Shown here: positions 32,521 to 42,142 of the stretch, in pieces
How positions within the stretch are numbered: position 1 is the first letter of the stretch
How the letters are laid out: each line of letters begins with the position of its first letter
Origin: RH-AL1 sp964235705
GTDB taxonomy: Bacteria; Pseudomonadota; Alphaproteobacteria; Rhizobiales; Beijerinckiaceae
Assembly (NCBI GenBank): GCA_964235705.1
Contig: CAXSDP010000001.1
Coordinates: 83,120 to 147,119 of the forward strand
Direction: 5' to 3'
DNA: 64,000 nucleotides
Position numbers and translations under genes: made by a program
The notes under the pieces: model-generated
What the model was told of the DNA's origin: nothing
The model's database searches: none
What the model saw: only the letters and a program-made list of their open reading frames with translations

Positions 32521-34482
32521 ATGTCGGAAGCGGGACACGGCTTCGGTGTCGATCGGCCCAGGATCGGAAAGGCGAGGCTCATGACCTCTTCGGCTGACTT
32601 GCGAAACCCCCTGATCGCGCCCCCGCCACGCGAAGTGATCCCCTCGCCAACCCCTTCCATCGCCCAACCACCAGCGCCCCGCACGTCGGTGGACCCTGGC
32701 ACCCGGCCGCCCGGCCTGGACATCGAGCGGCTGGCCGCCAACACGGCGCGCTTCATCGAGCAGTCCGGCAAGGCGCTCGCCGCCTACCTCAAGCCGTTCG
32801 AGGCGGGCAAGGTCCGCGAGGATGACGTGTCGGACACGCTGGCGGTGGCGGTCAGCTCGATCGGCAAGGTCGTCGAGCACTGGACGAGCGATCCCCAGCG
32901 GCTCGTGGAGGCGCAGGCCGCGATCGCCCAGCCTTTCCTCCAACTCTGGTCGCAAACCTACCGGCGGCTGAGCGGGGAGGCGGTGGAGCCGGTGGTGCCG
33001 GTGACCAAGGGCGACAAGCGCTACAGCGCCCCCGAGTGGCACGACATGCCGCTCTACGACTTCCTGCGCCAGGCCCACGCCATCAGCGCCACCTGGGCGG
33101 AGGGGCTCGTTGAGCGGTCGGAGGGCGTCGAGCCGCGAACGCGCGCCAAGGCGCGCTTCTACCTGCGCCAGATCACCAGCGCGCTGTCGCCGGCGAACTT
33201 CCTCGCGACCAACCCCGAGCTGATGCGTCAAACGTTCGCCACCAGCGGCGACAACCTCGCGCGGGGCGCCGCCCTGCTCGCCGAGGACATGGAGGCCGGC
33301 GGCGGGCGGCTGCGCATCCGGCAAACCGACGCGAGCAAGTTCGCGCTCGGCGTCAACGTCGCCGTGACACCGGGCAAGGTGGTGTTCCGCAACGACCTGT
33401 TCGAGTTGATCCAGTACGCGCCGGCGACCGACACCGTGCTGAAGCGGCCGCTGCTCGTCGTGCCGCCCTGGATCAACAAGTATTACATCCTCGACCTCAA
33501 CCCGCAGAAGAGCTTCGTGCGCTGGGCGGTCGGTCAGGGCCTCACCGTCTTCATGATGTCATGGGTGAACCCGGATGGTCGCCACCGGGAGAAGGGTTTC
33601 GAGTCCTACATGCGCGAGGGCGTCTTCGCCGCGCTCGGCGCGGTTCGCGCGGCGACCGGGGAGGGGGACGTCAACGCGCTCGGCTACTGCATCGGCGGCA
33701 CCCTGCTCGCGACCGCCCTCGCCACCATGGCCAAGACCCACGACCAGCGGGTCAGGAGCGCGACGTTCTTCACCGCGCAGGCCGACTTCACCGACGCCGG
33801 CGAGATCCAGGTGTTCATCGATGAGGAGCAGCTGAAGGTCCTCGAGGCCAAGATGGAGGACGCGGGCTACCTCGAGGGCTCGAGCATGGCGATGGCCTTC
33901 AACATGCTGCGCCCGACCGACCTCGTGTGGTCCTATGTCGTGAACAACTACGTGAAGGGCGAGCCGCCCGCCGCCTTCGACCTGCTCTACTGGAACTCGG
34001 ACGCGACACGGCTGCCGGCGCGCAATCATTCCGACTACCTGCGAAACTTCTACATCGGCAACAAACTCGCCAAGGGCGAGCTGACGATGGGCGGCGAGCC
34101 GCTGAGCCTCGGGGACGTCACCGTGCCCAGCTACTTCGTGGCGGCCAAGGAGGACCACATCGCGCCCGCGGCCTCCGTTTATCGCGGCGCCAAGCTGTTC
34201 GGCGGTCCGGTGCGCTACGTGCTCGGCGCGTCGGGGCACATCGCCGGCGTCATCAACCCGCCGGGCAAAGCCAAATACGGCTACGCGACCGGGCCGAAGC
34301 CGTTCGGCGAGTTGGTGGACTGGTTGCCGCTCGCCACGACGACGCCGGGGAGCTGGTGGGGTGACTGGTTCGATTGGCTGTCGGGACAGGCGCCGCACAT
34401 GGTTCCCGCGCGGGTCCCCGGGGATGGCAAGCTGCCGATCCTCGCCGACGCGCCGGGCGACTACGTCCGGGTCAAGGGTTGA
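32521..34482 (+). CDS. phaC: Class I poly(3-hydroxyalkanoate) synthase
   Basis: PhaC polymerises (R)-3-hydroxyacyl-CoA into PHA storage granules. The 653-aa product has the PhaC N-terminal domain (~95-265), the alpha/beta-hydrolase core with the lipase-box-like GYCIGG (Cys390), Asp545 in KEDHIAP and His573 in SGHIAG, forming the expected triad, and WSYVVNNY typical of class I. A ~65-residue Pro-rich N-terminal extension precedes the domain; ATG 32581 (residue 21) is an alternative start. No phaA, phaB or phaR gene is nearby. It converges with rarA. Confidence 0.94.
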   Translation: MSEAGHGFGVDRPRIGKARLMTSSADLRNPLIAPPPREVIPSPTPSIAQPPAPRTSVDPGTRPPGLDIERLAANTARFIEQSGKALAAYLKPFEAGKVREDDVSDTLAVAVSSIGKVVEHWTSDPQRLVEAQAAIAQPFLQLWSQTYRRLSGEAVEPVVPVTKGDKRYSAPEWHDMPLYDFLRQAHAISATWAEGLVERSEGVEPRTRAKARFYLRQITSALSPANFLATNPELMRQTFATSGDNLARGAALLAEDMEAGGGRLRIRQTDASKFALGVNVAVTPGKVVFRNDLFELIQYAPATDTVLKRPLLVVPPWINKYYILDLNPQKSFVRWAVGQGLTVFMMSWVNPDGRHREKGFESYMREGVFAALGAVRAATGEGDVNALGYCIGGTLLATALATMAKTHDQRVRSATFFTAQADFTDAGEIQVFIDEEQLKVLEAKMEDAGYLEGSSMAMAFNMLRPTDLVWSYVVNNYVKGEPPAAFDLLYWNSDATRLPARNHSDYLRNFYIGNKLAKGELTMGGEPLSLGDVTVPSYFVAAKEDHIAPAASVYRGAKLFGGPVRYVLGASGHIAGVINPPGKAKYGYATGPKPFGELVDWLPLATTTPGSWWGDWFDWLSGQAPHMVPARVPGDGKLPILADAPGDYVRVKG

Positions 34483-34500
34483 GCCGGATCAAGGTCCGGG

Positions 34501-35820
34501 TCAGCCGTTCCGCTCGCCTCGCAGCGCCGCCCAGCGTCGCATCCGCTCCCCCACCTCGCGCTCGAAGCCGCGCTCCGTCGGTTCGTAGACGACCTGCCGG
34601 CCGAGCGCGTCAGGCCAGTAATCTTGTCCGGAGAAGGCGTCGGGCTCGTCGTGATCGTAGGCGTAGCCGGTGCCATAGCCCTCGCCCTTCATCAGCTTGG
34701 TCGAACCGTTGAGGATCACCTTGGGCGGCATCAGGGAGCCGTTCTCCCGCGCGAGGCGCGAAGCCGCCTTGAAGGCGCGGTACGCGGCGTTCGATTTCGG
34801 CGCGGTGGCGACGTAGATCACCGCTTGGGCGATGGCGAGTTCGCCCTCGGGCGAGCCGAGGAAGTCGTAGGCCTCCTTGGCGGCGTTGGCGACGACCAGC
34901 GCCTGCGGGTCGGCGAGGCCGACGTCCTCCACCGCCATGCGCACCACGCGCCGCGCGATGAACAGGGGGTCCTCGCCGCCATCGAACATGCGCGCCAGGT
35001 AGTACAGGGCGGCATCGGGGTCCGAGCCCCGCACGCTCTTATGCAGGGCGCTGATCAGGTTGTGATGCCCTTCCCGCGCCTTGTCGTAGATCGGCGCGCG
35101 GCGTTGCACGACGGCGCCGAGCGCCCGCGCGTCGAGCACCTGTCCTTCAAGCGCTTGCCCGGGCGCGCCGGCGCGCCATAGATCCTCCGCGAGGGTGAGC
35201 GCGGCGCGGCCATCGCCGTCGGCCATGCGGATCAAGGCGGCGCGAGCCCCTTCGTCTAGCGGCAGCGGCCGTCCTTCGACTGCCTCGGCGCGCGCCAGGA
35301 GCTTCTCCAAAGCCGCGTCGTCGAGCGCCTTGAAGGTCAGCACGCGGGCACGCGACAGCAGCGCGGCGTTCAGTTCGAAGCTCGGGTTCTCCGTCGTCGC
35401 GCCGATCAGGGTGATCGTGCCGTCCTCCATCACGGGGAGGAAACCGTCCTGCTGGGCGCGGTTGAAGCGGTGGATCTCGTCGACGAACAGGAGGGTGCCC
35501 TGCCCGCCCGCGCGCCGTCGCCGCGCCTCCTCGAACACCTTCTTCAGGTCGGCGACGCCGGTGAAGATCGCCGAAACCTGGACGAAGGCGAGGCGGGTCT
35601 CGCCGGCGAGCAGGCGCGCCACGGTCGTCTTGCCCGTGCCGGGCGGCCCCCAGAAGACCAGCGAGCCGATCGACCCGGCCGCGATCAGCCGCGACAGCGC
35701 CCCACGCGGGCCGACGAGGTGATCCTGACCGGCGACCTCACCCAGCTTGGTCGGCCGTAGGCGGTCGGCGAGCGGGCGGGGAACGTCGGCTTCGAGCCCT
35801 GCGGCGGAGAACAGCGTCAT
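34501..35820 (-). CDS. rarA: Replication-associated recombination protein A (RarA/MgsA)
   Basis: RarA is an AAA+ ATPase acting at stalled replication forks. The 439-aa product has the N-terminal RPTKLGEVAGQDHL, Walker A GPPGTGKTT, Walker B LLFVDEIHRFN, sensor 1 GATTENPSFELN, the arginine finger region SRARV and the C-terminal tetramerisation domain (HHNLISALHKSVRGSDPDAALYYLARM type). Length and motifs match the family. It ends 18 bp from the phaC stop (convergent). Confidence 0.94.
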   Translation of the reverse strand: MTLFSAAGLEADVPRPLADRLRPTKLGEVAGQDHLVGPRGALSRLIAAGSIGSLVFWGPPGTGKTTVARLLAGETRLAFVQVSAIFTGVADLKKVFEEARRRRAGGQGTLLFVDEIHRFNRAQQDGFLPVMEDGTITLIGATTENPSFELNAALLSRARVLTFKALDDAALEKLLARAEAVEGRPLPLDEGARAALIRMADGDGRAALTLAEDLWRAGAPGQALEGQVLDARALGAVVQRRAPIYDKAREGHHNLISALHKSVRGSDPDAALYYLARMFDGGEDPLFIARRVVRMAVEDVGLADPQALVVANAAKEAYDFLGSPEGELAIAQAVIYVATAPKSNAAYRAFKAASRLARENGSLMPPKVILNGSTKLMKGEGYGTGYAYDHDEPDAFSGQDYWPDALGRQVVYEPTERGFEREVGERMRRWAALRGERNG

Positions 35821-35984
35821 GCCGCCACCGTGGGCGCGGCGCGGCGCGAAAGCCAGCCCCCGCGCCTGCCCGTGCCCCGTTCATCACCCCTCTTTGGTCG
35901 TCGACTGACGCTTGGAAACCTTTCGTTAACCATCTAGGCGATCTAATGAGGGCGGTATCGGCTGGCAGGACGGGATCCCCTCAG

Positions 35985-36683
35985 ATGCGTACGATTGCGA
36001 TGGTGACGCAGAAGGGTGGATCGGGGAAGAGCACGCTGGCGGCCTGCCTGGCCGTCGTCGCGCAGGCCGCCGGCGAACGTGTCTTCCTCATCGACATGGA
36101 CCCGCAGAAGTCGCTGACGAAGTGGGCGCGCCGCCGCAACGACGCGACCATGGCGGTCGAGACCGTGTCGGCCGCCAAGCTGCCGGAGGCGATCGCCGCC
36201 CTGGCGAAGGGCAAGGTGACCCTGGTCATCATTGACACGCCGGCCACCGACACGCCGGCCGCCGACGCCGCGATGAAGGCCGCCGACCTTTGCATCATCC
36301 CCGCGCGCCCCACCATCTTCGACATCTGGTCGAGCGAGGTGACGCGCGGCAAGCTGAAGACGCTGTCCAAGGACTTCGCCTTCGTCCTCAACCAGTGCCC
36401 GGCGATGCAGGAAAGCCAGCGCGTGCTCGACGGCGCCGCCGCGCTCGAGAGCATGGGCGGCCTGCTCCGCCCGCTGATCGCCTCGCGCGTCGCCTACCAG
36501 GAAGCGGCACGGGAGGGCATGGGGCCGACCGAAGTCGAGCCGGACGGCAAGGCGGCCGAGGAGATGAAGACGCTCTGGGCCTCGCTCAGCAAGCGCCTCG
36601 CCAGGATCGCGCCGCCGGCGGGCAAGGTCGCCGGCGGCGGCAGGACGCTGTCCAAGCGCCTGGCGGCGGCGGCCGCCGCCTAA
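35985..36683 (+). CDS. Orphan ParA-family ATPase
   Basis: This 232-aa MinD/ParA-type P-loop ATPase has the deviant Walker A KGGSGKST, a DMDPQKSLTKWA segment typical of ParA, and the Walker A' region VIIDTPATDTPA. No parB-like gene or centromere-like repeat array is near, so it is not the chromosomal parAB system; it may position some other cargo. ATG 35985 gives MRTIAMVTQKGG; ATG 35946 would add 13 residues. The C-terminus is Ala/Lys-rich. A 15-bp duplication encodes the repeated DTPA. Confidence 0.86.
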   Translation: MRTIAMVTQKGGSGKSTLAACLAVVAQAAGERVFLIDMDPQKSLTKWARRRNDATMAVETVSAAKLPEAIAALAKGKVTLVIIDTPATDTPAADAAMKAADLCIIPARPTIFDIWSSEVTRGKLKTLSKDFAFVLNQCPAMQESQRVLDGAAALESMGGLLRPLIASRVAYQEAAREGMGPTEVEPDGKAAEEMKTLWASLSKRLARIAPPAGKVAGGGRTLSKRLAAAAAA

Positions 36684-36989
36684 AGCGTCGGCCCGGAAAG
36701 CGCCCAATGGTTTTCGGATAAAGCCGATGCGTCCGCGGGACTCTACGGCGTCGGACCGCGCGGGGATCGCGGGGTCATCATCGTCTCGCATCAATCGCGT
36801 CATGCGTCAGGATTCCAGGGCAGAGATGGTCCAGGGGCGGTGATCGCCGCCGTGATCCAACTCGATCGCGGCAAGGTAAGGATACCTTAGGCGCGGTCCG
36901 CACCGCTCGCAAGCCCCCGGCGGGACCGGACCGGCACCGATCCCACCACGTCCGCACGGCGACGTGGTCCGATGCCCGATCCGGGCGCC
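36684..36989. other. Convergent intergenic region parA / glmS
   Basis: This 306-bp stretch holds no convincing gene. It contains a motif shared with the mazG downstream region (36709-36732) and a perfect 8-bp stem near the glmS end. Confidence 0.6.
36945..36968 (-). terminator. Hairpin terminator candidate after glmS
   Basis: ACCACGTC and GACGTGGT form a perfect 8-bp stem with an 8-nt loop, 21 bp beyond the glmS stop. No T-run is present. Confidence 0.45.
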
Positions 36990-38828
<1,839 letters not shown>

Positions 38829-38831
38829 GGT

Positions 38832-40259
38832 TCAGCCTTTCTGCTTCCCGCCACCGGGCGCGGCACCCACCGTCCGGGGCGGCGCGTGGGGGTCGGGGTG
38901 GGGGTCACGAAGGGGGGCGGAGTGGGCGTCCCGGAACGCCTTCGCCCATCCCGGCTTCTCCACGGCGCGGGCGCGGGCGACCACCAGGGCGTCGGCCGGC
39001 ACGTCGCGCGTGACCACGGAGCCGGTGCCGATGAAGGCGCCGTCGCCGACGCTGACGGGCGCCACCAGCGCGGTGTTGACGCCGACGAAGGCGCCGACGC
39101 CGATGGTGGTCCTGTGCTTGCTGAAACCATCGTAGTTGCAGGTGATGGTGCCGGCGCCGATGTTGGTGCCCGCGCCCACGCTCGCGTCGCCGATGTAGCT
39201 GAGGTGGTTGGCCTTCACGCCGCGCGCGAGGTGCGAGCCCTTGACCTCGACGAAATTGCCGACGTGGACGTCCGCGTCGAGCACGCTGCCGGGACGCAGC
39301 CGCGCGAAGGGGCCGACGGTGGCGCGGGGGCCGACGGTGACCCCTTCCAGGTGCGAGAAGGCGCGGATGCGGCTACCCTCGCCGACGGTGACGCCCGGAC
39401 CGAAGACGACGTTGGGCTCGACCACCACGTCGCGGGCGAGCGCGGTGTCCCACGACAGCGTCACGGAATCGGGCGCGACCAGCGTCGCGCCGCCGCGCAG
39501 CGCCGCCTCGCGGAGCCGCGCCTGCATGGCCGCCTCGGCGCGGGCGAGCTGCACCCGGTCATTCACACCTTGCACCTCGTCGGCGGCCGCGATGACCGTG
39601 GCGGCCCGCAGGCCCCGCGCGCGGGCGAGCGCGACGACGTCGGTCAGGTAGAACTCGCCCTGCGCGTTGTCCGACCCGATCGCCGACAGCAGTTCGAGCG
39701 CCATCCGCCCATCGAGCGCCATCAGGCCGGCGTTGCACAGGGTGACCGCCCGCTCAGCCTCCGTGGCGTCCTTCTCCTCGCGGATGGCGGTGAGGGTGGC
39801 ATCAACGGTGAGCAGCCGGCCGTAGCCGTGGGGATCGCGCGCGTGGAAGCCGAGGACGGCGAGGGCGGCGTCGCCGTCGCGAAGCGCCCCTCGTAGCCGC
39901 GCCAGGGTGTCGGGGGTGACCAGCGGCGTGTCGGCGAAGGCGACCAGGACCTCGTCGTAACCCCGCTCGATCGCCGCCCGCGCGGTCAACACCGCGTGGG
40001 CCGTCCCTCGACGCTCGACCTGCACGAACGTTTGGGCGCGCGAAGCGATCGCCGCGACGTCGTCGCGTCCGGGCCCGACCACCAGGGCGACGTCGGCGAT
40101 CCCCGCGCCGGCGACGGCCTCGAGGCAATGCGCGAGCATCGATCGGCCCGCGAGTTCGTGGGCGACCTTGGGACGGGCGGAGCGCATGCGCGTGCCCTCG
40201 CCGGCGGCGAGGACGATCGCGAGGCAGGTGCGGGAAGGCGGCGGCGCGGCGGCGGGCAT
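38832..40259 (-). CDS. glmU: Bifunctional GlcN-1-P acetyltransferase / GlcNAc-1-P uridyltransferase
   Basis: GlmU makes UDP-GlcNAc. The 475-aa product has the N-terminal pyrophosphorylase domain (LAAGEGTRMRSARPKVAH, GRLL, EEKDAT, NAG) and the C-terminal left-handed beta helix with hexapeptide repeats and the acetyltransferase motifs (RLRPGS, NFVEVK, HLSYIGDASVG, NYDGFSKHRT). The Pro/His-rich end is longer than usual. ATG 40259 has GGAG at a good distance and gives the usual N-terminus; the frame to 40406 is not coding-like. It is the first gene of the glmU-glmS operon. Confidence 0.95.
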   Translation of the reverse strand: MPAAAPPPSRTCLAIVLAAGEGTRMRSARPKVAHELAGRSMLAHCLEAVAGAGIADVALVVGPGRDDVAAIASRAQTFVQVERRGTAHAVLTARAAIERGYDEVLVAFADTPLVTPDTLARLRGALRDGDAALAVLGFHARDPHGYGRLLTVDATLTAIREEKDATEAERAVTLCNAGLMALDGRMALELLSAIGSDNAQGEFYLTDVVALARARGLRAATVIAAADEVQGVNDRVQLARAEAAMQARLREAALRGGATLVAPDSVTLSWDTALARDVVVEPNVVFGPGVTVGEGSRIRAFSHLEGVTVGPRATVGPFARLRPGSVLDADVHVGNFVEVKGSHLARGVKANHLSYIGDASVGAGTNIGAGTITCNYDGFSKHRTTIGVGAFVGVNTALVAPVSVGDGAFIGTGSVVTRDVPADALVVARARAVEKPGWAKAFRDAHSAPLRDPHPDPHAPPRTVGAAPGGGKQKG

Positions 40260-40462
40260 GGGGAACTCCGGGTCTCCTTCCTTCGCGAATAAGTCGGGTG
40301 TCGCGCAAGCCAAAACACCGGATGCGCGACGCGCGGGTCTCGCCACGCCTCGACCTTCGTTCACACAAATGCTCAGCTTACGCCTACAACGCCGATCAGG
40401 TTTCATTCCCAGCCGATCAACGTTGTGCCATAAGGCGTTGACCCAACCGATCGCGTGCCCGT
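40260..40462. promoter_or_regulatory. Divergent intergenic region glmU / opgG
   Basis: About 200 bp must hold promoters for both directions. Two direct copies of GCCGATCA lie inside an ACAACG...CGTTGT inverted repeat around 40386-40427. I cannot assign promoter boxes. Confidence 0.3.
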
Positions 40463-42142
40463 TTGACCGACGAGTCGATGTACCAACGTCGTGATGTCCT
40501 CAGGTTGACCCTGGGTGGTGCCGCCGGCCTGACGGCGCTCTCGACCGTCACCCCCGGGCTCGGGGCGGAGGCGACGAAAGCGTCGCCTCCAGCCACGACG
40601 AATCCGCCGGGTGTCCCCGCGAACGCCAACGCGCCGAGCGGCCCCGGCGTGGTCCTGGGCGCCCCGGTCGACTTCCATGCCGGCATGGTCGCGGACATCG
40701 CGCGCGCGCTGTCCAAACAGCCCTTCAAGCCGGTCGCGACCGACCTGCCCGACCCGTTCAAGTCGCTCAGCTACGAGCAATACGAGGCCATCAAGCCGAA
40801 GCCGACCGCGCGGATCTGGGCGTCTGAGGCGATCGGCTACGCGATCGAGCCGCTGCATCGCGGCTTCCAGTTCGACCTGCCGATCCAGCTGAACCTCGTC
40901 ACCGACGGCAAGGCCCAACGCTTGATCTACGACACGGCCATGTTCGACTTCGGCAAGCTGACGCCCTCGCCGAAGATCGGCGACATCGGCTTCTCCGGCT
41001 TTCGCGTCCTGGCGACGCGGACCACGGCCGGCAAGGACTCGGCCGGCAAGGGTTCAGGTGGCACGGCATCGCCCGACAGGGACCCGCTCGGCGAGATCGC
41101 CACCTTCCAGGGCTCGAACTTCTTCCGTGCCCTCGCCGACGGCCAGGTCGCCGGCCTGATGGCGCGGGCGCTGGCGTTGAAGGTCGCCGACCCCAAAGGC
41201 GAGGAGATGCCGATCTTCCGCTCGATCTGGGTCGAGAAGCCGAGCCTGGTGACGGCCACCCTGGTGGTCCACGCCATCATCGACTCGGACAGCGTAGCCG
41301 GCGCGTTCCGCTTCACGCTGCGGACCGGCGAGGCGACGATCATCGACACCGAATGCACGCTGTTCCCTCGCGCGACCATCGACAATTTCGGCCTGGCCTC
41401 GATGAGCGCGACGCACCTCCTCGGCTTCCTCGATCACAAGCGGTTCGACGATTATCGGCCCAATGTCAGCGAAGTGTGCGGCGTGCAAATGCTGACGGGC
41501 GCCAACGAGTGGGTTTGGCGCCCCGTCACCAATCGCGACAGCCTGCAGATCTCGACCTTCGTGGACGACAAGCCGCGTGGTTTCGGCTGCCTGATACGCG
41601 ACCGCGCCTTCGGCGATTACGCCGACGAGGAGAACCACTGGGAGAAACGTCCCTCGCTGTGGATCGAGCCCATCGGCGATTGGACGGAGGGAGGGGTCCA
41701 ACTCATCGAGATCCCCTCCCAATCGGACGCCAACGACAACATCCTGTGTTTCTGGCGCCCGCGCGAACCGCTGAAGGCCGGCAGCGAAGTCGCCTTCGCT
41801 TACCGTCAATTCTGGTGCTGGGACCCGCCCGAGCGGCCCGACCTCGCGCGCGCCATGCGCTCGCGGGCGGGTGGGGGCGGCCGGCGCTGGCGCTTCTTCG
41901 TCGAGTTCGAGGGCGATGTCCTGGGTGATCTCGATCGCAGCCGTGGGGTGGCACCGGCCCTGACCACGAGCGCCGGCACCTTGACGCTCACCAGGACGTT
42001 CACCGACACGAACGCCAAGGCTTGCCGTGTGCTCTTCGAGATCGATCCGGGGAGCGCCGCCTCGGCGGAGTTGCGGCTCGTGCTGCAGGCCGGGGGCAAG
42101 CCGATCAGCGAAACCTGGCTTTATCGTTGGACACCGTCATGA
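40463..42142 (+). CDS. opgG: Periplasmic glucan biosynthesis protein OpgG/OpgD
   Basis: MdoG/OpgG-type proteins shape osmoregulated periplasmic glucans. The 559-aa product has a twin-arginine signal (QRRDVLRLTLGGAAGL), a disordered Ala/Pro stretch, then the two-domain OpgG fold: DFHAGMVADIARALSK, LSYEQYEAIKPKP, GFQFDLPIQLNLV, GFSGFRVLA, FQGSNFFRAL, LGFLDHKRFDDYRPNVS and HWEKRPSLWIEPIGDW. A Tat signal is more typical of OpgD in enterobacteria. The start may be TTG 40463 or ATG 40478. Its stop overlaps opgH (ATGA), so the pair forms an operon. Confidence 0.92.
   Translation: MTDESMYQRRDVLRLTLGGAAGLTALSTVTPGLGAEATKASPPATTNPPGVPANANAPSGPGVVLGAPVDFHAGMVADIARALSKQPFKPVATDLPDPFKSLSYEQYEAIKPKPTARIWASEAIGYAIEPLHRGFQFDLPIQLNLVTDGKAQRLIYDTAMFDFGKLTPSPKIGDIGFSGFRVLATRTTAGKDSAGKGSGGTASPDRDPLGEIATFQGSNFFRALADGQVAGLMARALALKVADPKGEEMPIFRSIWVEKPSLVTATLVVHAIIDSDSVAGAFRFTLRTGEATIIDTECTLFPRATIDNFGLASMSATHLLGFLDHKRFDDYRPNVSEVCGVQMLTGANEWVWRPVTNRDSLQISTFVDDKPRGFGCLIRDRAFGDYADEENHWEKRPSLWIEPIGDWTEGGVQLIEIPSQSDANDNILCFWRPREPLKAGSEVAFAYRQFWCWDPPERPDLARAMRSRAGGGGRRWRFFVEFEGDVLGDLDRSRGVAPALTTSAGTLTLTRTFTDTNAKACRVLFEIDPGSAASAELRLVLQAGGKPISETWLYRWTPS
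41026..41055. repeat. 15-bp tandem duplication in opgG
   Basis: Two 15-bp copies (41026-41040, 41041-41055) with two mismatches lie in frame and encode AGKDS-AGKGS in a surface loop region. Confidence 0.85.
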
